Part shown: positions 37,101 through 47,225 of the stretch, in pieces
How positions within the stretch are numbered: the stretch's first letter is position 1
Layout of the letters: each line of letters begins with the position of its first letter
Assembly: GCA_022592435.1 (NCBI GenBank)
Contig: JABYQS010000096.1
Span: 92,743-156,742, forward strand
DNA from: Cerioporus squamosus
Lineage: Eukaryota; Basidiomycota; Agaricomycetes; Polyporales; Polyporaceae
DNA: 64,000 nucleotides
Reading direction: 5' to 3'
Translations under genes and position numbers: made by a program
Notes under the pieces: model-generated
Told to the model about the DNA's origin: nothing
Seen by the model: the letters and a program-made list of their open reading frames with translations, nothing else
Database searches by the model: none

Positions 37101-37391
37101 TGTCCAGCAGCAGCAGGCAGAGCAGATGAAGGTGTACTGGAAGGTACGTCCTCGTGCAAGGCTTGCATGTTCGAATGACGGACTGACCGATGGATTCGCG
37201 AACCCGTGTTCAGTTCATCGAGGGCATGCTCACCAACCTCGGGTCACTCAGTCTAGCAAGGATCCAGAACTATGCTGAAGTTCGCTCCTGGTTACGACAG
37301 GACGATCGATCAATTGGCCGAGTTCATGGAGGCGGCACGACGAGAAGGACATGTGACAGTCAAGGATGGGATGTGGAAGCTCCAGCGGTGA
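34163..37391 (+). CDS. APC2: Anaphase-promoting complex subunit 2 (cullin-like)
   Basis: ATG at 34163 (MAANLLVKQVQSKWNNSFAR). Many exons follow: LLFRLVEWYRAWSPIPE, SILLSAYTLAFQTHLYSS, VIIEQYVNTMHCLRFLDPPG, RPDTIRSIVANLVGD, then the cullin-homology core (DVISTLVSIYDSKDLFVKEL, LLAQRLLAVTD, EILKIRFGEAALQVCEVMLR, DSRRIDQHI, FHLFKPDKKLHWLPHLGTIS) and a C-terminal winged-helix end (VTVKDGMWKLQR) with TGA at 37391. This order is diagnostic for APC2, the cullin-like scaffold that binds the RING subunit APC11 in the ligase that triggers anaphase. Introns are mostly 50-60 nt. Exon limits in the N-terminal third (34380-34800) are approximate. Confidence 0.92.
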
Positions 37392-37483
37392 TATCCAGTA
37401 AACCCGCTTGTTGTGTATGCACTCGTACTTGGGCTTTTACCACTGCCCTGATATGCGGACTGAGACGTCTTGCCACTGGGAGG

Positions 37484-37488
37484 AAAAA
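37484..37488 (-). terminator. RNA polymerase III T-run downstream of tRNA-Thr
   Basis: TTTTT on the minus strand, 39 bases past the tRNA 3' end, is the nearest run long enough to stop RNA polymerase III. Confidence 0.45.
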
Positions 37489-37526
37489 CGAACAAAGGGT
37501 CCACAAAAGAAGCATCTATGCCAATA

Positions 37527-37612
37527 TGCCTCCTGGCTGGATTGAACAACCGACCTCACCATTGACCGAGAAGCGGTACGAGTGGCGCGCTCTACCACTG
37601 AGCTAAGAAGGC
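37527..37612 (-). tRNA. tRNA-Thr, anticodon CGU, with 14-nt intron
   Basis: Read on the minus strand from 37612: acceptor GCCTTCT pairs with AGGAGGC; D-arm GCTC/GAGC with the A-box text TAGCTCAGTGGTAGAGC; anticodon stem CGCCA/TGGTG; anticodon loop C-T-CGT-A interrupted after position 37 by 14 nt (CCGCTTCTCGGTCA) and closed by A38; variable loop AGGTC; T-arm GGTTG-TTCAATC-CAGCC. The discriminator base is A. All stems pair with only G-U exceptions. The anticodon CGT decodes ACG threonine codons. The gene lies between APC2 and the poly(A) end of the retrotransposon, with the element inserted on its 5' side. Confidence 0.93.
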
Positions 37613-37656
37613 TTAGACACTGTTCTGTAGCTAGCCACATCATACGTGCTACTGTG

Positions 37657-37670
37657 CTCTCTTCCAAATC
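37657..37670. repeat. Target-site duplication, left copy
   Basis: CTCTCTTCCAAATC, directly next to the element's A tail. An identical 14-mer occurs at 48797-48810. The match could be 16 bp if the first two T of the T-run are counted. Confidence 0.85.
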
Positions 37671-37687
37671 TTTTTTTTTTTTTTTTT
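37671..37687 (-). repeat. Poly(A) tail of the retrotransposon
   Basis: Seventeen T on the plus strand, i.e. an A tail at the 3' end of the minus-strand element, abutting the left target-site duplication. Confidence 0.9.
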
Positions 37688-37781
37688 GGTGGGGCGCATA
37701 GAGTCCTGAGCCGCATTGATCCCCATAGGGGCTTGTCGTGCAGCTCGTAGCTGAAGAGTATCAGCCAGACGCGCTAACCGG

Positions 37782-37810
37782 CATGTCCGTGGCCGTTGGC
37801 CTCGGACATG
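37782..37810 (-). repeat. Hairpin in the element 3' untranslated region
   Basis: CATGTCCG and GGCC on one side pair with GGCC and CGGACATG on the other, around a 3-nt loop and one internal mismatch (12 base pairs). Confidence 0.7.
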
Positions 37811-37872
37811 TCGGCATGGTTAGTATTATCCACCGCGAGGAAATGCATTTATGCACTGAGTGTGGGACTCGA

Positions 37873-37930
37873 AACGCAAGAGGTGAGGAGGCATGGCGGA
37901 TGGCCGCCATGCCTCCTCACCTCCCGCGTT
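37873..37930 (-). repeat. Long inverted repeat at the ORF2 stop codon
   Basis: A perfect 20-bp inverted repeat (arms 37880-37899 and 37904-37923) with a 4-nt spacer, extended after a 2-nt mismatch by another 5 bp (AACGC/GCGTT). It overlaps the ORF2 stop at 37917, so the hairpin begins inside coding sequence. Confidence 0.85.
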
Positions 37931-40900
37931 TAATACCCACTAAAACCCCGCTATTGGTAACCCAGTTCGGAGGTAAGTCTTGACCGTTCTCTAGAATAGG
38001 GAGCCAAATGCGCTCAACCTTTTGCGATGTTAGGGCCTTCCTACCTCTAGCGATCGCAGCCGTCCGTCTATCAAGGTCCAGTCTCGAGTCTAGAGTTGAG
38101 TAGAACCTGTTCACCACCTCGTTTTCCGTGAAATCCCTACCTTCATTCTGAATGACCCGCTCGCACCGCAGCTTCCAGACAAGATGTAGTGCCTCCGTGC
38201 AGAGGATACACCATAGGTTCTCAATCGCCGCCAACCTGTTACCTTCCTCCGACCTGAGGGCCACGCAGGCCGCCCCCAGAGTTGTGCCCCAGCAAGGTTC
38301 GTACCACCTCGCGCTCGTCAGATCCCACGTCCGTTTCAGCAGCCTCCATATGATCTCCTGGCCCCTCGCCGTACATTCGAAGAGGATATGCGACATGGTT
38401 TCGCATTCACTGCAGATCGCACAGATCGCGCGTGCATGTAGTTCGGCCGACATCTTCGGCCTGAGCCAGTGGGTCCCGATCATGTAGCCGTCGTGTATCG
38501 CCATCCACATGAATTGCGATGCGGATTGCGATACATGTCGGCTTCTGAGAGATTGCCATATTGATTCGTCATGTGCATGTACATTGCAGACCTCTCGAAG
38601 GCCGCTCGAGATCCTGTCGAGGTTGGCAGTAGCGCGGGGCCTGGGTTTCGTCAGTAGATCCTTTCGTGCACGTATGGCACGATACGCAAGCTTTTGGGTC
38701 ATCGACTGTAGTTTCGCACCCGTTATCTTGAAGGGCGGCGGTATCTCGAGGTTCAGCTGGTCGCCTGTCGGCTTCTCCGCTCCCGCAGCTGCTAGCCTAT
38801 CTGCCGCTTCATTCCGGGGGTGCCCGCTGTGGCCCTTAACCCACTTGAAGATCGTGTGGGCCCGTCGCGTGCGCAATTTGGCGATTGCAGTCCTCGTCAG
38901 CTCCCCATTCTTCTGGCCGATATACCCAGAGTCTTCATGTCGTTGTCTCCACCTTGTAAGAGAGTCCATAGTTGTTCGGGAGTCAGTCTCCTGAATGACT
39001 CGGGTTCGTGCGTTTGCCTCAGAGGCCGCCAGCATCGTTGCGACGATCTCGCCAGTCTGATTTGTTTGTTCAAGGTCACCTGGGAGGCGGTAGCTCGCGT
39101 TCAGCTCGTGGGCCTCTTCCACAAAAATTCCAGCTCCTGCCTGAGCGTTTTTCCCCCCGTTATTGACACACGACCCGTCCGTGGCAATTGTCAGTTTTTC
39201 GCCGTCTTCTTCCAGTTCATTTTCCAGGAGGTCGTTGTGGGTGGGCTCGCCGTCAGTGAAAATCCGCAGTGCGTGCCCCGGATTTCCATGCGTTGTGACC
39301 GTCATGTCAAAAGGGATAAGATCGTCACTTGGCAGGGCGTGACGTAGCTCCTCCATTGTGCGCAGTTCGTGGTCTTCCGGATGTCGCCTCCGGGGATCCC
39401 ATTTGCCCGGGAGTGTATCGAGTATATCCCTAGCTCGTTTGTAGCATAAGTGCGGGTTCGAGCAGTGATGGTTCGCTCGGGACTGTGCACACGTCCTGCA
39501 TTTGCATGACATATGTGGGCGGTGCGTAGCCTCGTCAAGTGTCCGTGCGAGCTTCACGAAGTCCTCTACAGTCCTTGCCATGTGTGCTTGCTGAAGACAT
39601 GTGATTAGTCTAGATGGGACGGACAGTCGTCCTAGTCTAATGCGATCGGCGTGGGCGTGATCCCACATGGGCATCGCATACAGGATTGCCCTTGAGAAGG
39701 CGAGACCTTCCAGTCGTACTCCATATTTCTTCCCAACATCCATCATGCTTTTTAGTTCGTCCGGCAGACCCCTCGCCTTGGGTTTCCACCGCTGGAGGAA
39801 GGGGTTCAGGCGCAGTTCTGGCAGCCTCGGTCTGCAATCTTTGGGGACGTGAGCTGCCAGCAAATCGTCAGCCAAGAAAGCCCAGAGAGGACGGTCCTCG
39901 CCTTGATCGAGGTATGTCTTGAGCCACATGATGTCGATCGCTTCGTTTCTGGCATCAAGGTCAAGCACCCCCAGCCCACCCTTTCCCACTGGGAGATAGA
40001 CATGTTTTCTTCCGACCGGCGTGTTGTGTCGGTTGTCCCATAAGTACCCTCGTACTAACTTGTTAAGTCTCTTGACAATGACTTCCGGCATTCGTTGCAC
40101 AGTGGTGAGAAACTGCGTCATGCCGCCTATCAACATCTGCACTACGTGTTTCTTTCCTTGGAGGGTTGCATGGCCTTTCGACCAACGTGCCATTACCTCC
40201 ATAAGCGGCTTTCTCATTGCCACAATCTTCGTCAGCACCAGTGTCCATACATTAACGTTGTCAATATTGTTTCCAAAGAAAGCCCCAAGAATACGGACAG
40301 CCTCGCCGTCCTGAGCAACATGGACATCCCGCGGGTAGTTTCCCCATCCTCCTGTGACACGATACGTCTCAGCCATTTCCTGACGGAAAGCAGGACTTCC
40401 GATCGGCATAATTTCAGTCTTCCTTATATTGAAGCGTGCCTTTGCCGCCGAGCACCAGGTGTCCAGGACTTTCTGTAGTGTCGCGAAATTGTCCTGCCTT
40501 GACAGGTATACCGTGGTATCGTCAGCGAAAAGCACGGCTTTTAGGACTTCGTTGCACCTCGGAATGCTAAAACCTTTAATGTCGGACTTCCGAATCATTG
40601 CAGATAGAGGCTCAATGGCCAGGTCGAAGAGGAGACAGGACAGTGGATCCCCTTGCCTGACCCCTCTGTAGATTCGGTAGGCTCTGCTGAGTATCCCATT
40701 AATCATTATTGATGTCTCCGCATGCGTGTACAGGGATCGGACGATCTGTATGAACGTGTCAGGGATGGCAAGCTTTTCAAGCACCCTCCACAGATAGTCG
40801 TGCGCGATCTTATCGTACGCTTTTTCTTGGTCCAAGGCAATAATCGCGCCGTCCTGGTCATTTGCTTCTGCCCAGTTCATCATCATACGGGCCAGCTGTG

Positions 40901-42917
40901 TGTGATTATGAATCTTCCTCCCAGGCACAAATCCTGCCTGCGCCTTGTGAATCAGGCCTGGCACAACATCTGCAAGTCGCACAGCCAGTGCTTTGCTGAG
41001 CAGCTTATAGTCCGTATTAAGGAGAGTAATTGGCCGATAGTTGACAACCTTTGACCTCTCTCCTTTCTCCTTATAGATCGGCGCAATCCATCCTTTTGCG
41101 AAGGAAGTGGTCGGGTCTACTCCGTGTAGCCTGATGTCCTCGAAAGCAGCTCGCAGAAGTCTGACAATATCGAAGGCCTCTCGACCCAGGTGATGAGTAT
41201 CGTCAATATGTCGAGCGTGCAGAGTCTTCCAGAACTCGAAAGGGACACCATCTAGGCCCGGTGAAGATCCGTTTTTTGAGAAACGCAAAGAGAGTAGGAC
41301 TTCGTCGTAAGTGATTTCGCTTTCCAGCTGTTCCGCCTCATCCGCAGTGACTTTAGCGTCCAGGCTTGTAAGTGCTGTCGTCACATCCGTTTCTCGTTCG
41401 CACTCTGGTTTCGCGTCTGGGTCGTCCCGTTGAACATTTATGTGGTGTGTTCTGGCCATTTCCGCCATCCTCACTGAATCAGTCTCATACGTTTTTCCTC
41501 CTGGAGTTCCTAGGTCATCCTCTTTCTCAAAGGCGGTGATGATGTCACGCGGTGCACACTCCCGGTGTAATCTGGACCAGTACTTCGTAGGGCGTTCACC
41601 GTAGAGCCGGTGTGTCGCCCTCGCATGTTGCTGCTGTTGCTTGTAGCGCCGCTGCTTAAGATGGCGGAGTTGTTTGGTGAGTGCTTCCGCTTCTGCCATC
41701 CTGGCCTGTTCGGAAATGGTCTGATTCCTGTTAATGTTTTTGAGAGCTTGTTCGCGCATCCGTATCTCAGCCAGCAGACCCGGTACGATAGCCCGCTCGC
41801 GTTCTCGTGCCAGATGCATTGCAGCCTCCTTGAAGCTATGCAGAATCCTCTGCGGGTTCTCGTCTTCCGTTCGGGAGCCTGTAGCCTCGAGAGTGGCTAG
41901 TGCGTGTATAGCGTCCAGGCCTTTCTGCTTGATGTCTTTAGTTAACTTCTTGTCCTTGATGAGGTGAAGTGGGAAGACCGGTCTCCCCTTGCCCACGACG
42001 GGTGCGTTTTCCGGGGTCAGTTGGACCGATATGAGGCTATGGTCCGATCTTACGCCTGCCTCGTTTATTCGCCACTCCCGTGCATTATCGAAAAGTTTGG
42101 GGGTGACGTAGATCCTGTCGAGTCTGGAGAAAACGGCCTCACGACCGGTTCCTCGGTGGAAGGTGTATTCCCGGGCATTCGGGTTGGTCAAACGCCAGCC
42201 GTCGGCGAGCATCAGTCCTAGGCTCACTTTCAGCTCGTCCAGTGCATGTATTGACCTATCCGGTCCATCACTAATAGGGAGCCGGTCGATACTATCCTCA
42301 ATATTGTTGAAATCTCCAGCCATTAGCTGGGGCTTAGGGCACTGTGGGTGCTCTTCATAGTATTTGCGTATCTGCTCGTAGAAACGCTGTCGTTCTGCCA
42401 CCCCATGCGAGGTGGGCGCATAGACACAGAGCAGGACCTTCTTATCGCCTCCCTGACACGGTACCGTTACTTGTATCGCCTTACCGGGGACAATTTCAGT
42501 CGCTTCCGCATCGGCTGTCTTGATATACCTGGCATTTAGCACCACCGCTACGCCGTCTCGCTGAGTAGGTGCGTCTGGATTCATCGAGAAAAGGACTCGG
42601 ATTCGCTTTGCGAACATCTTGTGGATCGCCGCCGTTCTTTCCTGCGTGAGATGGGTTTCTTGTAGAAGTAATACTCCAATTTTGTGATCCGTCATGAGGC
42701 GGTGGACGCATCCCCACTTGTTTCCGGGATGATCCTTGACCAAGCTCCCGAAACCGTTTATGTTCAAGGAGGCAATCCGTACGGCTGCTCTACGATCGTA
42801 TCGTTTTGTCTTCTTCTTTTTATGCTTGGCAGACGCAGTCTCATCGTCGTGGTTCGTCTGTCTCATCCCGCCGTGTCTCGTATCTGAATTGTCCTCCCCA
42901 TCTGCGGTTGCCTGCAT
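37917..42917 (-). CDS. Retrotransposon ORF2: endonuclease, reverse transcriptase, RNase H
   Basis: One unbroken frame runs from 43199 to the stop at 37917. The first ATG is at 42917 (1666 residues); the frame upstream of it has only non-ATG codons. Counting from the GTG at 43193, an APE-type endonuclease spans residues 138-392 (ASLNINGFG, LLQETHL, MAGDFNN, SRLDRIY, SDHSLISV), the reverse transcriptase about 640-935 (NYRPITLLNTDYK, GFVPGRKI, ALDQEKAYDKI, GVRQGDPLS, and catalytic LFADD at 888-892), and RNase H about 1333-1470 (TDGSC, NQTGEIVA, ETDSRTTMDS, NEAADRLA). A CCHC knuckle, CSECETMSHILFEC, lies near 1590. All catalytic acids are present. The protein nicks DNA, copies the element RNA at the nick and degrades RNA. 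This domain set is usual in Tad1-type fungal LINEs. Confidence 0.93.
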   Translation of the reverse strand: MQATADGEDNSDTRHGGMRQTNHDDETASAKHKKKKTKRYDRRAAVRIASLNINGFGSLVKDHPGNKWGCVHRLMTDHKIGVLLLQETHLTQERTAAIHKMFAKRIRVLFSMNPDAPTQRDGVAVVLNARYIKTADAEATEIVPGKAIQVTVPCQGGDKKVLLCVYAPTSHGVAERQRFYEQIRKYYEEHPQCPKPQLMAGDFNNIEDSIDRLPISDGPDRSIHALDELKVSLGLMLADGWRLTNPNAREYTFHRGTGREAVFSRLDRIYVTPKLFDNAREWRINEAGVRSDHSLISVQLTPENAPVVGKGRPVFPLHLIKDKKLTKDIKQKGLDAIHALATLEATGSRTEDENPQRILHSFKEAAMHLARERERAIVPGLLAEIRMREQALKNINRNQTISEQARMAEAEALTKQLRHLKQRRYKQQQQHARATHRLYGERPTKYWSRLHRECAPRDIITAFEKEDDLGTPGGKTYETDSVRMAEMARTHHINVQRDDPDAKPECERETDVTTALTSLDAKVTADEAEQLESEITYDEVLLSLRFSKNGSSPGLDGVPFEFWKTLHARHIDDTHHLGREAFDIVRLLRAAFEDIRLHGVDPTTSFAKGWIAPIYKEKGERSKVVNYRPITLLNTDYKLLSKALAVRLADVVPGLIHKAQAGFVPGRKIHNHTQLARMMMNWAEANDQDGAIIALDQEKAYDKIAHDYLWRVLEKLAIPDTFIQIVRSLYTHAETSIMINGILSRAYRIYRGVRQGDPLSCLLFDLAIEPLSAMIRKSDIKGFSIPRCNEVLKAVLFADDTTVYLSRQDNFATLQKVLDTWCSAAKARFNIRKTEIMPIGSPAFRQEMAETYRVTGGWGNYPRDVHVAQDGEAVRILGAFFGNNIDNVNVWTLVLTKIVAMRKPLMEVMARWSKGHATLQGKKHVVQMLIGGMTQFLTTVQRMPEVIVKRLNKLVRGYLWDNRHNTPVGRKHVYLPVGKGGLGVLDLDARNEAIDIMWLKTYLDQGEDRPLWAFLADDLLAAHVPKDCRPRLPELRLNPFLQRWKPKARGLPDELKSMMDVGKKYGVRLEGLAFSRAILYAMPMWDHAHADRIRLGRLSVPSRLITCLQQAHMARTVEDFVKLARTLDEATHRPHMSCKCRTCAQSRANHHCSNPHLCYKRARDILDTLPGKWDPRRRHPEDHELRTMEELRHALPSDDLIPFDMTVTTHGNPGHALRIFTDGEPTHNDLLENELEEDGEKLTIATDGSCVNNGGKNAQAGAGIFVEEAHELNASYRLPGDLEQTNQTGEIVATMLAASEANARTRVIQETDSRTTMDSLTRWRQRHEDSGYIGQKNGELTRTAIAKLRTRRAHTIFKWVKGHSGHPRNEAADRLAAAGAEKPTGDQLNLEIPPPFKITGAKLQSMTQKLAYRAIRARKDLLTKPRPRATANLDRISSGLREVCNVHAHDESIWQSLRSRHVSQSASQFMWMAIHDGYMIGTHWLRPKMSAELHARAICAICSECETMSHILFECTARGQEIIWRLLKRTWDLTSARWYEPCWGTTLGAACVALRSEEGNRLAAIENLWCILCTEALHLVWKLRCERVIQNEGRDFTENEVVNRFYSTLDSRLDLDRRTAAIARGRKALTSQKVERIWLPILENGQDLPPNWVTNSGVLVGIKRGR

Positions 42918-43573
42918 GCCTCCGTGTTCTCCCCAGCGATCGTCAGCTCCCTGGCGGGCATGTGCGCCTTGAGAGTCTCCTGTTGGGTCGAAGCGCCAGT
43001 GTCCAGAACCGTTTGCGTTGCCAGTATTGTGTTCGGAAATTGTAGTGATTTGGTTCGCAGTTGCTGTGTGTCGGCCAGGGTACAACCATGCCTCCGGCCC
43101 AAGACAGATGATGGCCCTCTGTCCAGGGCGACGAATGCGTAAGTACTCGACTGCGGTAAGTCTCGTAGCAGACGCTTGCTCGCGCACGAGCACGACTCGT
43201 CACACCTAAATAGGCTGCCGCGTGTGGTCCAGTGGGGTTTCCTGTGCAAAGCCAGTAGATTTCGCCCCACTAGGGCTTGCGTTTATCAGCGGTACCGCAT
43301 ACCGCCACGCACCGTGCTGTACCAGACCTCAGGTAGCCATCCCGAGCGCACTCCGGATCGTCACTTCTCAAAGAAACTCTTACCAGTGAGTCGCGCACGT
43401 CGCCATCGCGCTGTGCAGACCTCGTTACCCAGCCGGGCATTTCTCTCAGCTAGCTCTTGCATACATATGGCTTGAGTGGGGTGGGCTGTATTAGTGCTTG
43501 CTTTACAGTACATGCATTTCGCCGGTCAATCATCTATCGCTGCAGGACTGGTAGTACCGTCTGCTCTTTTCAC

Positions 43574-46330
43574 CTACTCGCGCCATCCTCCTCTAGTGTC
43601 GTCCGTCCACTGTTGGCTCTGGTGCCGGTGACGTTGCAGCGGAGGCTGCTGATGACTTCCCGCCCATGGCGATCGTCCCGCTGGAAAGCGCGCCCGCCAG
43701 CCTTCACCCCGACCCGATGGCATACGGCCGTCCCTGCCATACTGGCCCGCGGCGGCGTCCCGGTCGCCGCTCTCCCTCGACCTGCCTCCTCGTGCGCCGC
43801 CGCCTCTCGGCGCACCGCCTCGAGCGCCCCTCGGGGTATTCTTCCCGGTGTCGAGGACCTCCGCGGTATGAGACTGAGCGCCCTGGCGCGTGCCCTGCCA
43901 GCCTCTCATCTCGGGAAATGGACACTTCATGGTGTCATGGTCAACGCCGCGACATCCAGCGCAGTAGTACACCGCCCGCGCCACTCCGGTACCATTAAGG
44001 AAGTTGTTGAACTCCCGGCCGCGCAAGTTCGCCGCTCAGGCCCTGAAATCCGCCATCTCGTCGGTCGGCGGCGTCATGTACACGTTCGCCATGAAGTCGC
44101 CCTTGTCGAGGTCAGCGATCTGTACCTCCAGCGTGCCCAGGACGTAGTCCGCCCGGTCCTCAGTCGGGATCATCCTCAGACTCCTGCTGTCCCTTGTCAT
44201 CCGCACGATCCATTCGTACATCTCCGGCTCCTGCAGCACATCCAGGACGGCCGCCTTGATTACCTCCACGTCCGGCCTGAGGAAACCGACGAGCCCGCAT
44301 ACCCACCTAGGGATGTCAAGGCGTCGTGGATACGTGATGATGCTGACTCCTTGAGTCAACGCGACTCGAATAGATTTCATTCGCGCCGCCCCGCGGGCAG
44401 TGAGACCTCTGATGCCCCAAGTGAAGGGGAGATCGCGCACATTCAGCTTCCGGGTTGGGTCGGGGTGCGGCGGCACGATGTGGAAATTCGTCTCGCCAGT
44501 AGCGTGCGTGACGATCGTGGTCACCGCGCCCTCAACGTGGCGGTTGACGACGCCATGGGGTGTGTATCGGTAGTTGTACGCTGTGAAGATGACAGCAGTG
44601 GGGTCGTCCCACATCTTTTGCTGCCAGCCCGCGGACTGCCCGCCGACAATGCGCTCCGGGTCGTCGAAGTGGACCACCCATCGCAGATCCCGAGGGTTGT
44701 CCGCCAGTACGGGCACAGTTTCACCGCGCGGCGCTTGCGCGACAGCCGTGGGGAGTACACCATAGTCCCTCCAGCCTCCCTCGTCCTCCATCGGTTCGTC
44801 CTCCGGCATCTCGCCATACCAGCTTGCGTTGACATCCGGGTCTTGGAATCCGATACCGACCGCACCAGCCAGGACTCTTGTGGGTGCTCTCGACGATTTT
44901 CGTGATGGCGCCCTCATGGCCTCGCGCTCTGGGGTAGCCTCGTCGTGCACCGCAGGGAACCCAGCGCGTTGCATGGAGGTATGTCGGCCAGCTGCGTCTG
45001 GTGTGTCTGCAACGCGCGCCCGTGGCGCCTGGGGTCTCTGGAGTGCATGCTGGTGCCTTCGGAATCGGGAAGAAGGTAGTATCGTTTTCGCTGTGCTCGT
45101 CGTTCGCACCCCGATCGTTGATGGCCGGGACTCTGTCTCTGCCATCTGAACCCGGCACCGTGTGGTCCCAGTACCGAGGAGCATACCCTCCCTGCCAGGT
45201 GTCACCGTTGGCAGAGTGCCCGTCTCGGGCTGGTTGCGACGGCGGGTCTTCTAGTACTTCGCGCAGGCCGCCCGCCAACCGTTGGTGTCTCCATGTTTGC
45301 GAGGGCGGAGGCGTCTTCAGGAGAGCGCTGGATTCCTCGTCGTCTTCGTCGATACGCATGCTCTCGTCGCCTGTCTGCGCCGCCCAGTCTGCCGTGCGAG
45401 AGGCGCGGCCGGTGCCCTGTCCACGTTCGGGACCACGCGACGGAAAGATGGACTCGGCCGTGGTGTTGGCTCTAGAGAAGGGCGTCGGGGGCTGTCCAGA
45501 AACGTTTGCTTGACTGTCCGCCCTGTAGTGCGAGTGTCGCGATTGGTAACCATGGGACGTGTGTAGAGAGACGTTTCGTGGTGTCGAGCAGGCAAGAGGT
45601 CGCGGAGAGCGCTGCTGTGCATCGTTGAGGCTGCCGACGCCGCCCCACGGGTTCGCCAGGAGCTCAGTGATCGGTGGCAGCCGCAGCGACGGTTGCTCGG
45701 GTGCCGTCTCCTCGCGTCTCGGCCTCCGCGTGGATCATGCTTGCTCTTCCGAGCCTTGTGAGCCTCCCCAATGACGCTTGCGATGGGATGGCTCGAGGGA
45801 GCGAGAGAGGGAGGTGTACCGCTCATCCATGGTGACGTTCGGTCCGTGCGGAGTCCAGTGCGCCTGCTGCACGAAGGTCCGTTGCTGGTTGCCCGGCGGG
45901 GTCGTTCCTTCACGTATCTCTCCGTCTTCGAAAGGCCCGGGACCGCCTTCCTCGAAGCCAGTCACTTGCGAAAAATTTTCTTCATCGGCATCGTCGTCGG
46001 GGATTTCAGTTGACGAGTACCGGAGCGGGGAGCTAGACGGCAGTGTGCTACTGTCCGCGCTCTATGCCTCGTTCGTAACCCATTCCGATCAGAATCAGTC
46101 GATGGACATACCTCCAGTCTGCACGTCTGCCTGCCTGCCTGTCCCTCCTGCATCCGCACCTTCTGCGGTCCGCTAATCGTGCCTTCGTCGTCGCTCGCGA
46201 CAGGCACCTCGCTGTCGTAGCCGTCCAGTGGTTCTGGCGTGGATGTGACTAGTTCTCGGCTCTGGTCGGCAGCGTTTTGTTCAGTGAGTTCCGAGGGTAG
46301 GCCAGTGCCTCTTTTCATGATTCTCGACAT
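43574..46330 (-). pseudogene. Retrotransposon ORF1 (Gag-like, CCHC knuckle), interrupted
   Basis: The best preserved part is one frame from 45205 to 43574, with LRWVVHFDDPERIVGGQSAG, NVRDLPFTWGIRGLTARGAA, LRGREFNNFLNGTG and a zinc knuckle CAGCRGVDHDTMKC (CX2CX4HX4C) at about 43922-43963, typical of the RNA-binding ORF1 protein of fungal LINEs. An in-frame TGA at 44036-44038 separates the knuckle from the rest. Upstream, coding-like text continues in other frames: MRIDEDDEESSALLKTPPPS from ATG 45359, GPFEDGEIREGTTPPGNQ near 45960-45740, and MSRIMKRGTGLPSELTEQNA from ATG 46330. At least two frame changes and two stops would be needed to read it through. I cannot exclude that parts are untranslated or that some breaks are sequencing errors. 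ORF2 starts about 380 bp after the ORF1 stop. Confidence 0.6.
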
Positions 46331-47225
46331 GTCTGATGCAGCTCTGGTCTTGATACGAGAGGGTGCGTGGAGGTCGAGCCGTTGGCGTCGGTGCTAGGGA
46401 CAGTGTCGTACAGGCCTGCTTGTAATGCGGGTGGGAGGAGAGAGGAGAAAGGGCAAGGTACAACGGGGCGAGAACGAACGTACGCATTCCAGCCATCTTT
46501 GCTCCCTTCGCCTCACGTCTGCACCCTCCTCCTCGGTTGACCTGCTCGTTCGCTACCGTATTGGGCTCGGGGTCTTGGCTTGTCGTGGCCAGCATTACGA
46601 TTCAGTCGTCGGGTGGGCGTAATCGGGGGCGCGTTGGCGGGGTGAGCGACGTACGGGTTGTAACCAGGCTGATGCAGGATCTATGCTTCCTACTTTTGGT
46701 CAAGTTCTTCGGCGCCTGCGTGTCCAAACCGCGCGTCTATGCAGCGCCCCCGTTTGCCCAAATCGGGTGCACTTCTCTGCGCTTACGCGGCCTGTCATCC
46801 AGCCATGCGTTCTCTTTTGCGTTGGCAGAGCCGTGGTGCCCTTCCTCCTTCACCCTCGTCCTGCCCGATCCTGGTCGCTCATACCAGCTTTGCCATCTCG
46901 TTTTGATCGTTCCGGCTAGCTCTCTCACCTGCTGCGAGTTCCTGTGCTTTCCTTTTGATCTGGTCGACCTCGACATGTCACTCGTTCGCTTCGCACTTCG
47001 CTTCCCTCAGTCTGGCGTGTCACGCTCAGGTACGTCGTCTATACCCTATCTGACTCAGTTACGTCGTAGAGTTCACCGTCCTCAGCCCTTCTCCAGTGCC
47101 TATTGGCGGATTGGATCTTCCATCATCGTCTCAGCGTCCTGCCTGCAGTGTGTCCGCTGCGCCGACACTGCACACCCTCTGCGCGTGCTGCCAGTGGACA
47201 ATTTGCGTTTGGTAAGTTCGCGCAT

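Noticed and set aside
43457..44905. 482-codon open frame on the plus strand
   Set aside because: It lies exactly antisense to the retrotransposon ORF1, which has family motifs in its own frame; the antisense text is Arg/Ser/His-rich and shows no domain.
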